A stretch of DNA of 55,912 bases from JALYUA01 sp038203955 (GTDB lineage Bacteria; Acidobacteriota; Thermoanaerobaculia; UBA5066; Gp7-AA6). Shown one piece after another: positions 43,257-51,237 of the stretch. How positions within the stretch are numbered: the stretch's first letter is position 1; the number at the start of each line of letters is the position of its first letter. The stretch spans positions 1-55,912 of the forward strand of contig JBBRDK010000013.1 of the NCBI GenBank assembly GCA_038203955.1, written 5' to 3'. The notes under the pieces are model-generated. The model saw nothing but the letters and a program-made list of their open reading frames with translations, searched no databases and was not told the origin of the DNA. A program made the translations under genes and the position numbers.

Positions 43257-44531
43257 TTATCGCAGCGGAAAGGCCGCGCAGAGCTCCGAGACGGTGTCGC
43301 GGACCGAGACGGCGACGGCTTCATCCGCCGGCGCTTCGAGGACGCGGACGATCGATTCTCCGATGATCTCCATCTCCGCGATCCCCATCCCCCGCGTCGT
43401 CACCGCGGGAGTGCCGATTCGGATCCCGGACGCCACCGCGGGCGGCCGGGTGTCGAACGGGATCGTGTTCTTGTTCACCGTCAGCCGAACCTTTTCGAGC
43501 ATCTTCTCCGCCTCTTTTCCGGAGAGGCCGCGCGAGCCGACGTCGACCAGAACGAGATGGTTGTCGGTGCCCCCCGAGACCAGCCGGAAGCCGCGGCGCG
43601 AGATCGCGCCGGCGAGGGCCCGGGCGTTCTCGACGATCGCCCGCTGGTAGTCCGCAAACTCGGGAGCGGCCGCCTCGTGGAACGCCACCGCCTTGGCCGC
43701 GATGACGTGCTCGAGCGGCCCCCCCTGCACACCGGGGAAAACATTCCGGTCGAGGTCCTTTGCTCGCGCGGCGCGGCAGAGAATCAACCCGCCGCGCGGG
43801 CCGCGCAGGGTTTTGTGCGTCGTGCTCGTCACGAAGGCGGCATGCGGAACCGGCGACGGATGGATCCCCGCGAGCACGAGGCCCGCGATGTGCGCAATAT
43901 CGACCATGAGATCCGCGCCGATCTCGTCGGCGATCTCCCCGAAACGCCGGAAGTCGATCTCCCGCGCATACGCGGACGCCCCTGCGATGATCATCTTGGG
44001 CCGGTGCTCGCGCGCGAGCTCCGCCAGTGCGTCGTAGTCGATCCGCTCGTCTTCCCGCCGGACGCCGTAGGCGACCACCTTGTACTCGCGGCCCGAGAAC
44101 GAAAGCGGATGGCCGTGCGTGAGGTGTCCTCCGTGGGACAGGTTCATCCCGAGAATGGTGTCGCCCGGCTTCAGGGACGTCAGGTACACGGCCATGTTCG
44201 CCTGCGACCCCGAGTGGGGCTGCACGTTGGCATGCTCCGCCTGGAAGAGCGTCTTCGCACGATCGATCGCGAGTGTTTCGATCTGATCGATGAACTCGCA
44301 GCCGCCGTAGTAGCGCTTTCCGGGATCCCCCTCGGCGTACTTGTTGGTCAGCACCGAGCCTTGCGCCTCGCGAACGGCGCGCGACACCCAGTTCTCCGAG
44401 GCGATCAGCTCGATCCCTTCGTTCTGGCGCCGCTCTTCCTCTCCGATCCAGCGGGCGACGTCGGGGTCGGCGTCCGCGAGGCTGCGGGTCAGAAGTCCGG
44501 TCGCGCCGGGAACCGTCTTGCTGATGCTCAT
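43257..44531 (-). CDS. glyA: Serine hydroxymethyltransferase
   Basis: The 424-residue protein has IELIASENWVS near the N-terminus, the tetrahydrofolate-site GSQANMAVY segment, and the PLP Lys in TSTTHKTLRGPRGG. The C-terminal RIGTPAVTTRG is intact. It interconverts serine and glycine while making 5,10-methylene-THF. An AAAGGGAC ribosome site precedes the ATG. It lies 28 bases after the dGTPase-like gene, so folC-dgt-glyA forms a one-carbon/nucleotide operon. Confidence 0.98.
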   Translation of the reverse strand: MSISKTVPGATGLLTRSLADADPDVARWIGEEERRQNEGIELIASENWVSRAVREAQGSVLTNKYAEGDPGKRYYGGCEFIDQIETLAIDRAKTLFQAEHANVQPHSGSQANMAVYLTSLKPGDTILGMNLSHGGHLTHGHPLSFSGREYKVVAYGVRREDERIDYDALAELAREHRPKMIIAGASAYAREIDFRRFGEIADEIGADLMVDIAHIAGLVLAGIHPSPVPHAAFVTSTTHKTLRGPRGGLILCRAARAKDLDRNVFPGVQGGPLEHVIAAKAVAFHEAAAPEFADYQRAIVENARALAGAISRRGFRLVSGGTDNHLVLVDVGSRGLSGKEAEKMLEKVRLTVNKNTIPFDTRPPAVASGIRIGTPAVTTRGMGIAEMEIIGESIVRVLEAPADEAVAVSVRDTVSELCAAFPLR

Positions 44532-44559
44532 GGCCGTCCCTTTCGAAAAAACGATGTCG

Positions 44560-45837
44560 TCACGACCCCGTCGCGAGCTCTTTGTGCTCCGCGTTGCAGT
44601 AGCTGTCCGTCATCCCGGCGATGTGGTCGGCGATCGCCCGGAAGAACTCGGGCCGGACGCGGTACCGCTCCTCAATTTCCGCGTCGACGTCCCGGAGCGA
44701 CACCTCGCGGAGGAACCGCACGCCGAGCTCCTCGCTGACCGAGAGCAGGACGGAATCCGGCAGGAGGCGCGGGTTTTCGCGGTAGGCGAGAAAGACGCCC
44801 GCAACGACGCGCCGCGCGTGCCCGTCGTGGCGGGACACGGGAAACGAATGGATCACGTGGCGGTACACGAAGTCTTTCAGCTCGCGGTAGAGGCGCTTGC
44901 CCGTCTCGCTGAAGGAGACGAGGTCGCCCGGGACGCGCTCGCGCCTCGAGAGAAAATCGTCCGGGGTGGCGATCCCTTCGGTCTCCGTCCAGCGCTCGAT
45001 GCGCTGGCGCGAGGCTTCGACGAGGTCCGAGGTCAGGACCGCGATCATGCCGCGAATGAGCCCGGCGCGGCGGGCCGCCGGATCTCCGGCCCGCGGGCGC
45101 TCTCCCCGGACCGCGCGGGAGATCTCGAGGGCCTCGATCTGCTCCTCTTCGGCGAGCGGCAGCCCGTCCTCGAGGTCGTGCGTCTGCTGAGCGATTTCGT
45201 CGCTCCAGTTGACCAGCTGCGCTTCGAGTGTCCCGCCGGACTGGAATCGGAGCCCCTCCCGGAAATCCAGCGGAAAGGGAAAATCCACCCTCCACGCCGT
45301 GTGCTTCAGGATGCCCTCTCTCACGTCATGGGTGAGGTTCAAGCCGGGCTCGTCGTACCGTTTTTCGAGTTGGTCGACGACCCGCACGCCCTGGTAGTTG
45401 TGCTTGAACCCCCCCGCCTGAGGATGGCTCTCGCGCAGGAGCCGGTCGAGGATCCGTTCCCCCGAGTGCCCGAAGGGCGTGTGGCCGAGATCGTGTCCGA
45501 GGGCGATCGCCTCCGTCAGATCCTCGTTCAGTCCGAGCGACCTCGCGGCGCTACGGGCGATCTGGGACACCTCGATCGTATGGGTCAACCGCGTGCGGAA
45601 GTGGTCGCCTTCGTACGGAATGAAGACCTGCGTCTTGTGCTTCAGCCGGCGAAAAGCCCGCGAGTGAACGATTCGGTCCCGGTCGCGCGCGTATTCGGTC
45701 CGGTGGTCGCCCGGCATCGCCGCGGCGGGCCCGCGCGGTCTCTCCGCGCGGCCGCTTCTCGAGGCATAGACGGGCAACCGCTCCTCTTCCAGCCGCTCGA
45801 ACGCTTCCTTCGTGAAGGGGGCCGTGGTCGTCGTCAA
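44560..45837 (-). CDS. dgt: dGTP triphosphohydrolase-like HD protein
   Basis: The 425-residue protein starts at TTG overlapping the folC stop. It has the family N-terminus (RTEYARDRDRIVHSRAFRRL), the metal-binding His in THTIEVSQI and the HD pair in ALGHDLGHTPFGHSGE. The C-terminal part is helical. Family members hydrolyse dNTPs to nucleosides and triphosphate. The length is that of the bacterial type-2 dGTPases, shorter than E. coli Dgt. The operon partners folC and glyA suggest nucleotide-pool control. Confidence 0.92.
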   Translation of the reverse strand: MTTTTAPFTKEAFERLEEERLPVYASRSGRAERPRGPAAAMPGDHRTEYARDRDRIVHSRAFRRLKHKTQVFIPYEGDHFRTRLTHTIEVSQIARSAARSLGLNEDLTEAIALGHDLGHTPFGHSGERILDRLLRESHPQAGGFKHNYQGVRVVDQLEKRYDEPGLNLTHDVREGILKHTAWRVDFPFPLDFREGLRFQSGGTLEAQLVNWSDEIAQQTHDLEDGLPLAEEEQIEALEISRAVRGERPRAGDPAARRAGLIRGMIAVLTSDLVEASRQRIERWTETEGIATPDDFLSRRERVPGDLVSFSETGKRLYRELKDFVYRHVIHSFPVSRHDGHARRVVAGVFLAYRENPRLLPDSVLLSVSEELGVRFLREVSLRDVDAEIEERYRVRPEFFRAIADHIAGMTDSYCNAEHKELATGS

Positions 45838-47177
45838 GAGCGTCCTTCTCCCCGACCCCCCGGGTCCGCGCCGCCGCTCTCAGCCGAGACGAGGTGAGCG
45901 CGGGCCTCTCCGACGAGGTAGAGGGAACCGGCCACGATTATAGGGGGGGATCGCGACCCGCGCGGCGGCCCTCCTGCGCCACCGGAGGAAAGCGCGGCGA
46001 TCGCGGCGCGGACGTCCGGCGCCGTCCGCGCGCTGCGGGCGAAACGGCCGACGCGCGCGAGAAGCTCCTCGGGCGACGCGCCCCGCGGCGGCGCCGCCCG
46101 CACGAGAACCACCGCCGAAACCGCGGGGAAGAGCTCGAGCGCGATCCCTTCCAGGTCTTTGTCGGCCATCCCTCCGAAGACGAGCGGGCAGAGTCCGGAG
46201 AGCCCGGCGTCCCGAAGAAATCGGGCGAGAGACCGTGCGCCTTCCGGGTTGTGACAGCCGTCGAGCAGCACCTCGCGGCCTCCGGGCGCCGCCAGGAGCT
46301 CCAGCCGTCCGGGCCAGCGCACGTTCGCGACGCCGCGCGCGACGGCCTCCGCCTCGACGTGTCGGAAGACCTCGGGGAGGAGCTCGGCGGCGCGCACGGC
46401 GAGCGCCGCGTTCCATGCCTGGTGCGCACCCGGCAGGGGCGTGCGAAGGGAGATCCGCTTCTCGGGGGTCTCGAGATCGAAGGCCGTGCCGCCGGAGGAA
46501 ACCGACCGCGCGGTCACGGTGAGCTCCGACGGCGCCTCGTGGAGGAGGGCTCCGGCGCGCTCCGCCGCGTCGCGCAGAGCCGCCAGCGCCTCCTCGTCCT
46601 CCGCGCGGATCAGGGCGGGACGCCCGGCGCGGAAGATCCCCGCCTTCTCCCGGGCGATCAGGGGGAGCGTTCCGCCGAGCTCCGCCATGTGATCGAAGGC
46701 GATGGACGTGATCACGGAGACGCCGGCGGGAAGGACGTTCGTGGCGTCGAACCGGCCGCCGAGCCCCACCTCCAGAATCCCGACGTCGACCCTCGCCCCG
46801 GCGAAGAGCACGAAGGCCGCCGCCGTCGCCGCCTCGAAGTAGGTGAACGGGATCGCCGGCGCGGCGTCCACCGCCGCGAAGACCCGCCCGAGCGCGTCGT
46901 CGAGCGCCTCCGCCGGAACGTCCTCGCGGCCGATTCGGATCCGCTCCGTGACCGTCACGAGATGAGGCGAGGTGTAGAGGCCGGGCCGCAAGCCGGCTTC
47001 GACGGCGAGCGAGGAGAGGGTCGCGGCGGTCGAGCCCTTGCCGTTCGTCCCTCCGATGAGCACGGAGGGAAAACCCCGCTCGGGCGACCCGAGCCGTTGA
47101 CACGCCGCGCCGATCGCTTCGAGCCCGAGACGCATGCCCCGTAGGCCGAGGGACTCGAGGCGGGCGAGGTTTTTCAC
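45834..47177 (-). CDS. folC: Folylpolyglutamate/dihydrofolate synthase
   Basis: The 447-residue Mur-ligase-like enzyme has an ATP loop (VLIGGTNGKGSTAATL), GLYTSPHLVTVTERI, EVGLGGRFDATN and AFDHMAELGGTLPLIAREKAGIF. The C-terminal domain has DGCHNPEGARSLARFL. It adds glutamate to folates and, in many bacteria, to dihydropteroate. The GTG start at 47177 has no strong ribosome site. It heads the folC-dgt-glyA operon; array 9 and the palindromic element lie just upstream. Confidence 0.97.
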   Translation of the reverse strand: MKNLARLESLGLRGMRLGLEAIGAACQRLGSPERGFPSVLIGGTNGKGSTAATLSSLAVEAGLRPGLYTSPHLVTVTERIRIGREDVPAEALDDALGRVFAAVDAAPAIPFTYFEAATAAAFVLFAGARVDVGILEVGLGGRFDATNVLPAGVSVITSIAFDHMAELGGTLPLIAREKAGIFRAGRPALIRAEDEEALAALRDAAERAGALLHEAPSELTVTARSVSSGGTAFDLETPEKRISLRTPLPGAHQAWNAALAVRAAELLPEVFRHVEAEAVARGVANVRWPGRLELLAAPGGREVLLDGCHNPEGARSLARFLRDAGLSGLCPLVFGGMADKDLEGIALELFPAVSAVVLVRAAPPRGASPEELLARVGRFARSARTAPDVRAAIAALSSGGAGGPPRGSRSPPIIVAGSLYLVGEARAHLVSAESGGADPGGRGEGRS

Positions 47178-47182
47178 GGGGG

Positions 47183-47270
47183 AGAAAGTTGAACGTTGAG
47201 CGTTCAGCGTTGAGCGTTGAGCGTTGAGCGTTGAGAAGTTCAGAGTTAAGAGTTTCGAATCCCGACTCCC
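47183..47270. repeat. Heptad tandem array 9
   Basis: GCGTTGA/GCGTTCA units continue into AGTTCAG/AGTTAAG/AGTTTCG units and end at a GATCTAG joint with the palindromic element. The array fills the gap between accD and folC. Confidence 0.85.
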
Positions 47271-47338
47271 GATCTAGTTGACCGCGGAGTACCGCGGCCG
47301 TCTCGCTCCCGTGGGTCGCTCGGCTCCCGATTCCCGGC
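47271..47338 (+). repeat. Palindrome-centred dispersed element, copy A
   Basis: This unit of about 68 bases contains CCGCGGAGTACCGCGG (a hairpin of CCGCGG arms) followed by CGTCTCGCTCCCG and TCGCTCGGCTCCCG. A near-identical inverted copy lies at 55633-55701, with about three differences. It abuts a heptad array. Confidence 0.9.
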
Positions 47339-48193
47339 CTACGCCGTTCCTCCCGACCACATCAGACTCAGGCACCTCACCAGGGTCTCCTTCATCTCCG
47401 ATCGATCCACCAGGAAATCGAGCATTCCGTGCTCCAGGAGAAACTCGGAGCGCTGGAACCCCTCGGGCAGCGTCTGCCGGATCGTCTGTTCGATGACGCG
47501 CGGACCCGCGAAACCGATGAGCGCGTTCGGCTCCGCCACGTTCAGGTCGCCCAGCATCGCGTAGGAGGCCGTGACGCCGCCGGTCGTCGGGTCCGACATG
47601 ATGGAGACGTAGGGAATTCCCGCGTCCGAGAGCCGGCCGAGCGCGCCCGCGATCTTCGCCATCTGCATGAGAGAGAGGATCCCTTCCTGCATGCGCGCTC
47701 CGCCGGAGGTCGAGACGATCAGCAGAGGCTTGCGCTCGGACAGCGCGCGCTCAGCCGCGCGCGTGACCTTCTCTCCGACGACGGACCCCATCGAGCCGCC
47801 GAGGAAGAGGAACTCCATCGCGCCGATGATGACGGGGATCCCGCCCATCGTGCCGGAGCCGATCACGATCGCGTCGGAGGTCCCGACGCTCTCCTCGTAG
47901 TGCTTCAGCCGGTCGCGATAGCGCTTCGTGTCGCGAAATTTCAGGGGGTCCTGCGAGCGGAGATCGCCCTCGAGCTCGACGTAATCCTCGCCGTCGAAAA
48001 GCATCCGCAGCCGCTCCGGCGCAGTGAGCCGGAAGTGGTACCCGCACTTGGTGCAGATCTTGAAGTTGCGCGCGAGCTCTTTGTTGTAGAGGATCTCGCG
48101 GCAGTTGTCGCACTTGACCCAGAGCCCCTCGGGAACCTTGCTGGGCCGCCCTTCGCGAGGCTCCTTCGGCGGTTTTTCCTTCTTGAACCACAT
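47339..48193 (-). CDS. accD: Acetyl-CoA carboxylase carboxyltransferase beta subunit
   Basis: The 284-residue protein has the N-terminal zinc ribbon (KCDNC...CTKCG, about 28-50) and the carboxyltransferase core: VVIGSGTMGGIPVIIG, STSGGARMQEGILSLMQMAK, DPTTGGVTASYAMLGD and FAGPRVIEQTIRQ. With AccA it transfers CO2 from biotin to acetyl-CoA for fatty-acid synthesis. accA is not in the window. A TAGGAT -10-like box lies 11 bases before the ATG. The common accD-folC neighbourhood is preserved, though separated by repeats. Confidence 0.98.
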   Translation of the reverse strand: MWFKKEKPPKEPREGRPSKVPEGLWVKCDNCREILYNKELARNFKICTKCGYHFRLTAPERLRMLFDGEDYVELEGDLRSQDPLKFRDTKRYRDRLKHYEESVGTSDAIVIGSGTMGGIPVIIGAMEFLFLGGSMGSVVGEKVTRAAERALSERKPLLIVSTSGGARMQEGILSLMQMAKIAGALGRLSDAGIPYVSIMSDPTTGGVTASYAMLGDLNVAEPNALIGFAGPRVIEQTIRQTLPEGFQRSEFLLEHGMLDFLVDRSEMKETLVRCLSLMWSGGTA

Positions 48194-48226
48194 GGGGAAC
48201 GCCGATCCTACCCCGCCGCGCGGCGG

Positions 48227-49021
48227 TCAGGGCCCGGTCCTCCCCACCCACATCACCCGCCGGTGCCCGTTCGCGTCGCGGTCCACGCGGGCCTCGACAT
48301 CGAACACCTGCTTCAGGGTTTCGGGCGTCAGCGCCTCCTGCGGCGTCCCCGACGCCAGCACCCGGCCGTTGCGCAGCAGCAGAACGCGGTCTGCCAGCGA
48401 GAGGGCCAGGTCCACTTCGTGGGTGACCAGAAGGACCGTCGTGGATCGCGCGCGGTGCTCCCGCACGAGCACGTCCAGGAAGTCGATGCGGTGGCGCGGA
48501 TCGAGCCCCGAGGTCGGCTCGTCGAGAAGCCAGACCTCGGCCTCCTGCGCGAGCGCCCGGGCGAGAAACACACGGCGCCGCTCGCCGCCCGAAAGGGCCG
48601 ACGCGTCGCGGTCGGCCAGCCCCGCGACGTCGCAGGCCCGCATGGCCTCGAGGGCGCGCGACCGATCCTCCTCCGAGTCCGCAGAGAAACCGCGGCCGTG
48701 CGGGGCGCGGCCCTGCAACACCAGGTCGAGGCTGCGAATCGGAAAAACGAGGTCGGCGCTCTGGGCGACGTAGGCGACGCGGCGCGCCGTCTCCCGGCGC
48801 GGGATCGCCGCGAGAGGCCGGCCGTCGAACAGCAGCTCGCCGCCGTCCGGCGCGACGATTCGCGCGATGGCCTTGAGAAGCGTGGATTTCCCGGACCCGT
48901 TCTCTCCCAGGATCGCGACGATCTCGCCCGAATGAAACAGCGCGTCGAGCCCGCGCAGGGCTGGGTTAGGGCCGTAGGCGGCGGTCAGCGCGCGCGCCTC
49001 GAGGCGGGCCGGCGCCGTCAC
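48227..49021 (-). CDS. ABC transporter ATP-binding protein, BtuD/FecE type
   Basis: The 264-residue ATPase has Walker A GENGSGKSTLLKAI, signature LSGGERRRVFLARALA, Walker B VWLLDEPTSGLD and the switch His in LLVTHEVDLALSLADRV. The GTG start overlaps the permease stop as GTGA. It powers import of cobalamin, haem or an iron-siderophore in concert with the next two genes. Substrate identity cannot be read from this subunit. Confidence 0.94.
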   Translation of the reverse strand: MTAPARLEARALTAAYGPNPALRGLDALFHSGEIVAILGENGSGKSTLLKAIARIVAPDGGELLFDGRPLAAIPRRETARRVAYVAQSADLVFPIRSLDLVLQGRAPHGRGFSADSEEDRSRALEAMRACDVAGLADRDASALSGGERRRVFLARALAQEAEVWLLDEPTSGLDPRHRIDFLDVLVREHRARSTTVLLVTHEVDLALSLADRVLLLRNGRVLASGTPQEALTPETLKQVFDVEARVDRDANGHRRVMWVGRTGP

Positions 49022-49989
49022 GGGGTGCGCAGCAGCAGGTAGACGAAGATGGGCGCGCCGATCGCGGCGGTGACCGCTCCGATGGGGAGCTCGGACGGGG
49101 CCGCGACGGCGCGGGAGACCGCGTCGGCGGCGACGAGAAGCGCCGCGCCGGAAAGCGCGGAGAGCGGCAGCAGCGTCCGCTGGTCGTTCCCCACGACACT
49201 GCGCGCGGCATGCGGGACGAGCAGTCCGACGAAGCCGATCACACCTGCGAAGGCGACCGCCGCGCCCGTCAGCAGGGACGACGCCAGGAAGACCACCGCC
49301 TTCGACCGCTCGGTGTGGACGCCGAGCGCCGCCGCGTTCTCCTCTCCCACGGAAAAGAGATTCAGGCGGGTCGCCGATCCGAGAAGCGCCGCCGCGCCGA
49401 CGACGGCGTAGGGCAGCAGAGCGAGCGGCTTCTGCGGCGAGGCGTCCGCGAGACTGCCCATCATCCAGAAGAGCATCGTCCTCGCCGTCTCCGAAGACGC
49501 GAGAGAAAAGACGCCCAGCAGGATCGCGGAAAAAAAGGCGTTGGCGATCAACCCGCCGAGCAGGAGGCGCTGCAGGTCGAGCCGTCCGCCGCGCCGCGCG
49601 AGGGCGGCCACGCCGATGGAAGACACGACCGCGCCGGCGAACGCGGCTCCTGGCGAGAGGAGGGGCGACACTCCGAGGAGGCTCGCGAGAGCGGCGCCGG
49701 TTGCGGCGCCCCCGGAGGTGCCGAGCAGGAACGGATCGGCGAGCGGGTTCTTGAGCAGGGCCTGCAGGGCGGCGCCAGCCAGCGCGAGGCAGGCGCCCAC
49801 CAGGGCCGCGAGCGCAACCCGGGGGATCCGTATCGACGCGATGAGCCGGGCGGTCTCGCCTTCGGGTCCCGCGCCCGACCAGAGGGCGAGAGGCGAGAGC
49901 CGGACGCCCCCGACGGACACTCCGAGGACGAGGCAGCCCGCGAGAATCGCCGCGGCGGTCAGCCAGAGGGCGGGTCCGCGGGCTCTCAA
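49018..49989 (-). CDS. ABC transporter permease, BtuC/FecD type (323 aa)
   Basis: The TTG at 49989 overlaps the binding-protein stop as TTGA; earlier in-frame starts read antisense-like Arg-rich sequence. About nine or ten helices are visible. Family landmarks are RIPRVALAALVGACLALAG, QALLKNPLADPFLLG, FAGVIGFVGLLVPHAAR and the C-terminal ELPIGAVTAAIGAPIFVYLL. It dimerises to form the channel of a vitamin B12/iron-chelate importer. Confidence 0.94.
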   Translation of the reverse strand: MRARGPALWLTAAAILAGCLVLGVSVGGVRLSPLALWSGAGPEGETARLIASIRIPRVALAALVGACLALAGAALQALLKNPLADPFLLGTSGGAATGAALASLLGVSPLLSPGAAFAGAVVSSIGVAALARRGGRLDLQRLLLGGLIANAFFSAILLGVFSLASSETARTMLFWMMGSLADASPQKPLALLPYAVVGAAALLGSATRLNLFSVGEENAAALGVHTERSKAVVFLASSLLTGAAVAFAGVIGFVGLLVPHAARSVVGNDQRTLLPLSALSGAALLVAADAVSRAVAAPSELPIGAVTAAIGAPIFVYLLLRTP

Positions 49990-50891
49990 CGCGAAAGGCC
50001 TCGCGCGAGCTGCTCCAGGGCGTCGAAGACGCGCGGCCCGGGACGGGTCAGGGAGGATTCGTCGACGCGCACGAGCCGCGCAGCCCGGATCGCGCCGCGG
50101 GACAGGGCGCCCGAGGCGAAGGCGCGGTCGAACACAGGCCGGTTCACCGGGGAATCGGGAACCACGGCCACCTCGATCGGCGCAGTCGCGAGCCACTCGC
50201 CGGAAATGACGGGCCAGCCGGGCCGGCCGGAGAGCAGGTTCTCTGCGCCGGCTTCGGTGAGCACGTCGTCCAGGAACGTGCCGCCCCCGGCGGCCGAAGG
50301 CGGATCGGGCCAGACGAGCAGGAGGGCTCGCGGACGGGGACGGGCCGCGACCGTCCGCCGGACAGCCTCGCGCCGCTCGCGCAGAGAGCCCGTGAGACGC
50401 GCGGCTTCCGCGTCGCGGCCGAGCCGTCCCGCGACGAGAACGATCCCGGACAGAACCTCGTCGAGAGATCCGCCGGGGACGACCAGGACGGGAACTCCGG
50501 AGGCCTCGAGGGCCGAGACGGCGCCCTTTCGGTTGCCGCCTTCCGCCGTGGCGAGCACGAGATCGGGAGTCAGCGAAGCCACCCGTTCCGCGCTGACCTC
50601 GAGGCCGCCGACGCGAGGAAGCGACCGGGCGGCATCCGGAAAATCCGAGTACTCGGAAACGCCGACGAGGCTCGAGCCCGCGCCGAGCGCGAACACGATC
50701 TCCGTCAGGTTGGGCGCGAGGGCCACGACGCGCCGCGCCGGCGCGGGGCGGGCAGGCCGGGCCGGCCCCCTCGAAACGGGAGGCGGAGTTCCGTTCTGCC
50801 GGCAGTGCGCGGCGCCGAGGAGAGCGGCCGCGACAAGAAGCGCGCGCACGGGGCGCACCGCGAGGCGGATCGCTCCGGCGGCAGGAGCCAT
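49986..50891 (-). CDS. Periplasmic binding protein, BtuF type
   Basis: The ATG at 50891 (GGGAGG upstream) gives an N-terminal export signal (VRALLVAAALLGAAHC); the Cys could be lipidated, although the His before it is unusual for a lipobox. The body has RVVALAPNLTEIVFALGAG, VGVSEYSDFP and VGGLEVSAERVASLTPDLVLA, as in BtuF-like class III binding proteins. It captures cobalamin or a siderophore and delivers it to the permease. It follows a small coiled-coil gene by 28 bases. Confidence 0.92.
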   Translation of the reverse strand: MAPAAGAIRLAVRPVRALLVAAALLGAAHCRQNGTPPPVSRGPARPARPAPARRVVALAPNLTEIVFALGAGSSLVGVSEYSDFPDAARSLPRVGGLEVSAERVASLTPDLVLATAEGGNRKGAVSALEASGVPVLVVPGGSLDEVLSGIVLVAGRLGRDAEAARLTGSLRERREAVRRTVAARPRPRALLLVWPDPPSAAGGGTFLDDVLTEAGAENLLSGRPGWPVISGEWLATAPIEVAVVPDSPVNRPVFDRAFASGALSRGAIRAARLVRVDESSLTRPGPRVFDALEQLARGLSR

Positions 50892-50919
50892 GCGGGCATC
50901 CTCCCGGCCGCGGGAGGGA

Positions 50920-51144
50920 TCAGCCCTGGGCTTCGGCTTCTTCGAGATCGTTCGGAATGCCGAGGCGCATGCACGCGGCGTCATACATCTGCCGCGCCGC
51001 TTTCTGGGCGTTCTGGAGCTCGGCCAACCGGTCTTTGACCTTGGCGAGCTCCTCCTGAATGAGGCCTTCCAGGTCGTTGATCTCCCGTTTGGTGACGGAG
51101 AGCGTGTTTTCGTAGAACTTCTTCTGATCCGGAGAAAGACTCAT
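50920..51144 (-). CDS. Small coiled-coil protein (74 aa)
   Basis: Strong GAGGAGG upstream and heptad-like Leu/Ile/Ala spacing (EINDLEGLIQEELAKVKDRL, AELQNAQKAARQMYD) indicate a real helical protein with a mostly charged surface and an acidic tail. There is no signal peptide or known domain. It lies between the kinase-TonB gene and the BtuF-type gene on the same strand and may be cotranscribed with the transporter. The function is unknown. Confidence 0.75.
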   Translation of the reverse strand: MSLSPDQKKFYENTLSVTKREINDLEGLIQEELAKVKDRLAELQNAQKAARQMYDAACMRLGIPNDLEEAEAQG

Positions 51145-51237
51145 GCTCCGTTGACCTCCTCAAGTCGCACCGCCTCGGACGAACTCGCGCAGCTTGACAC
51201 ATCCGCCTTCAAAATACTTCGGCGTTCCCGCGCCCCG

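Noticed and set aside
47278..47496. Short frame beginning MTAEYRGRLAPVG, also present at 55449-55694 on the other strand
   Set aside because: The shared peptide comes from translating the dispersed palindromic element, not from a gene family.
48227..51144. Cobalamin riboswitch upstream of the BtuFCD-type genes
   Set aside because: No B12-box-like conserved core was recognised, and the genes follow a coding region closely.
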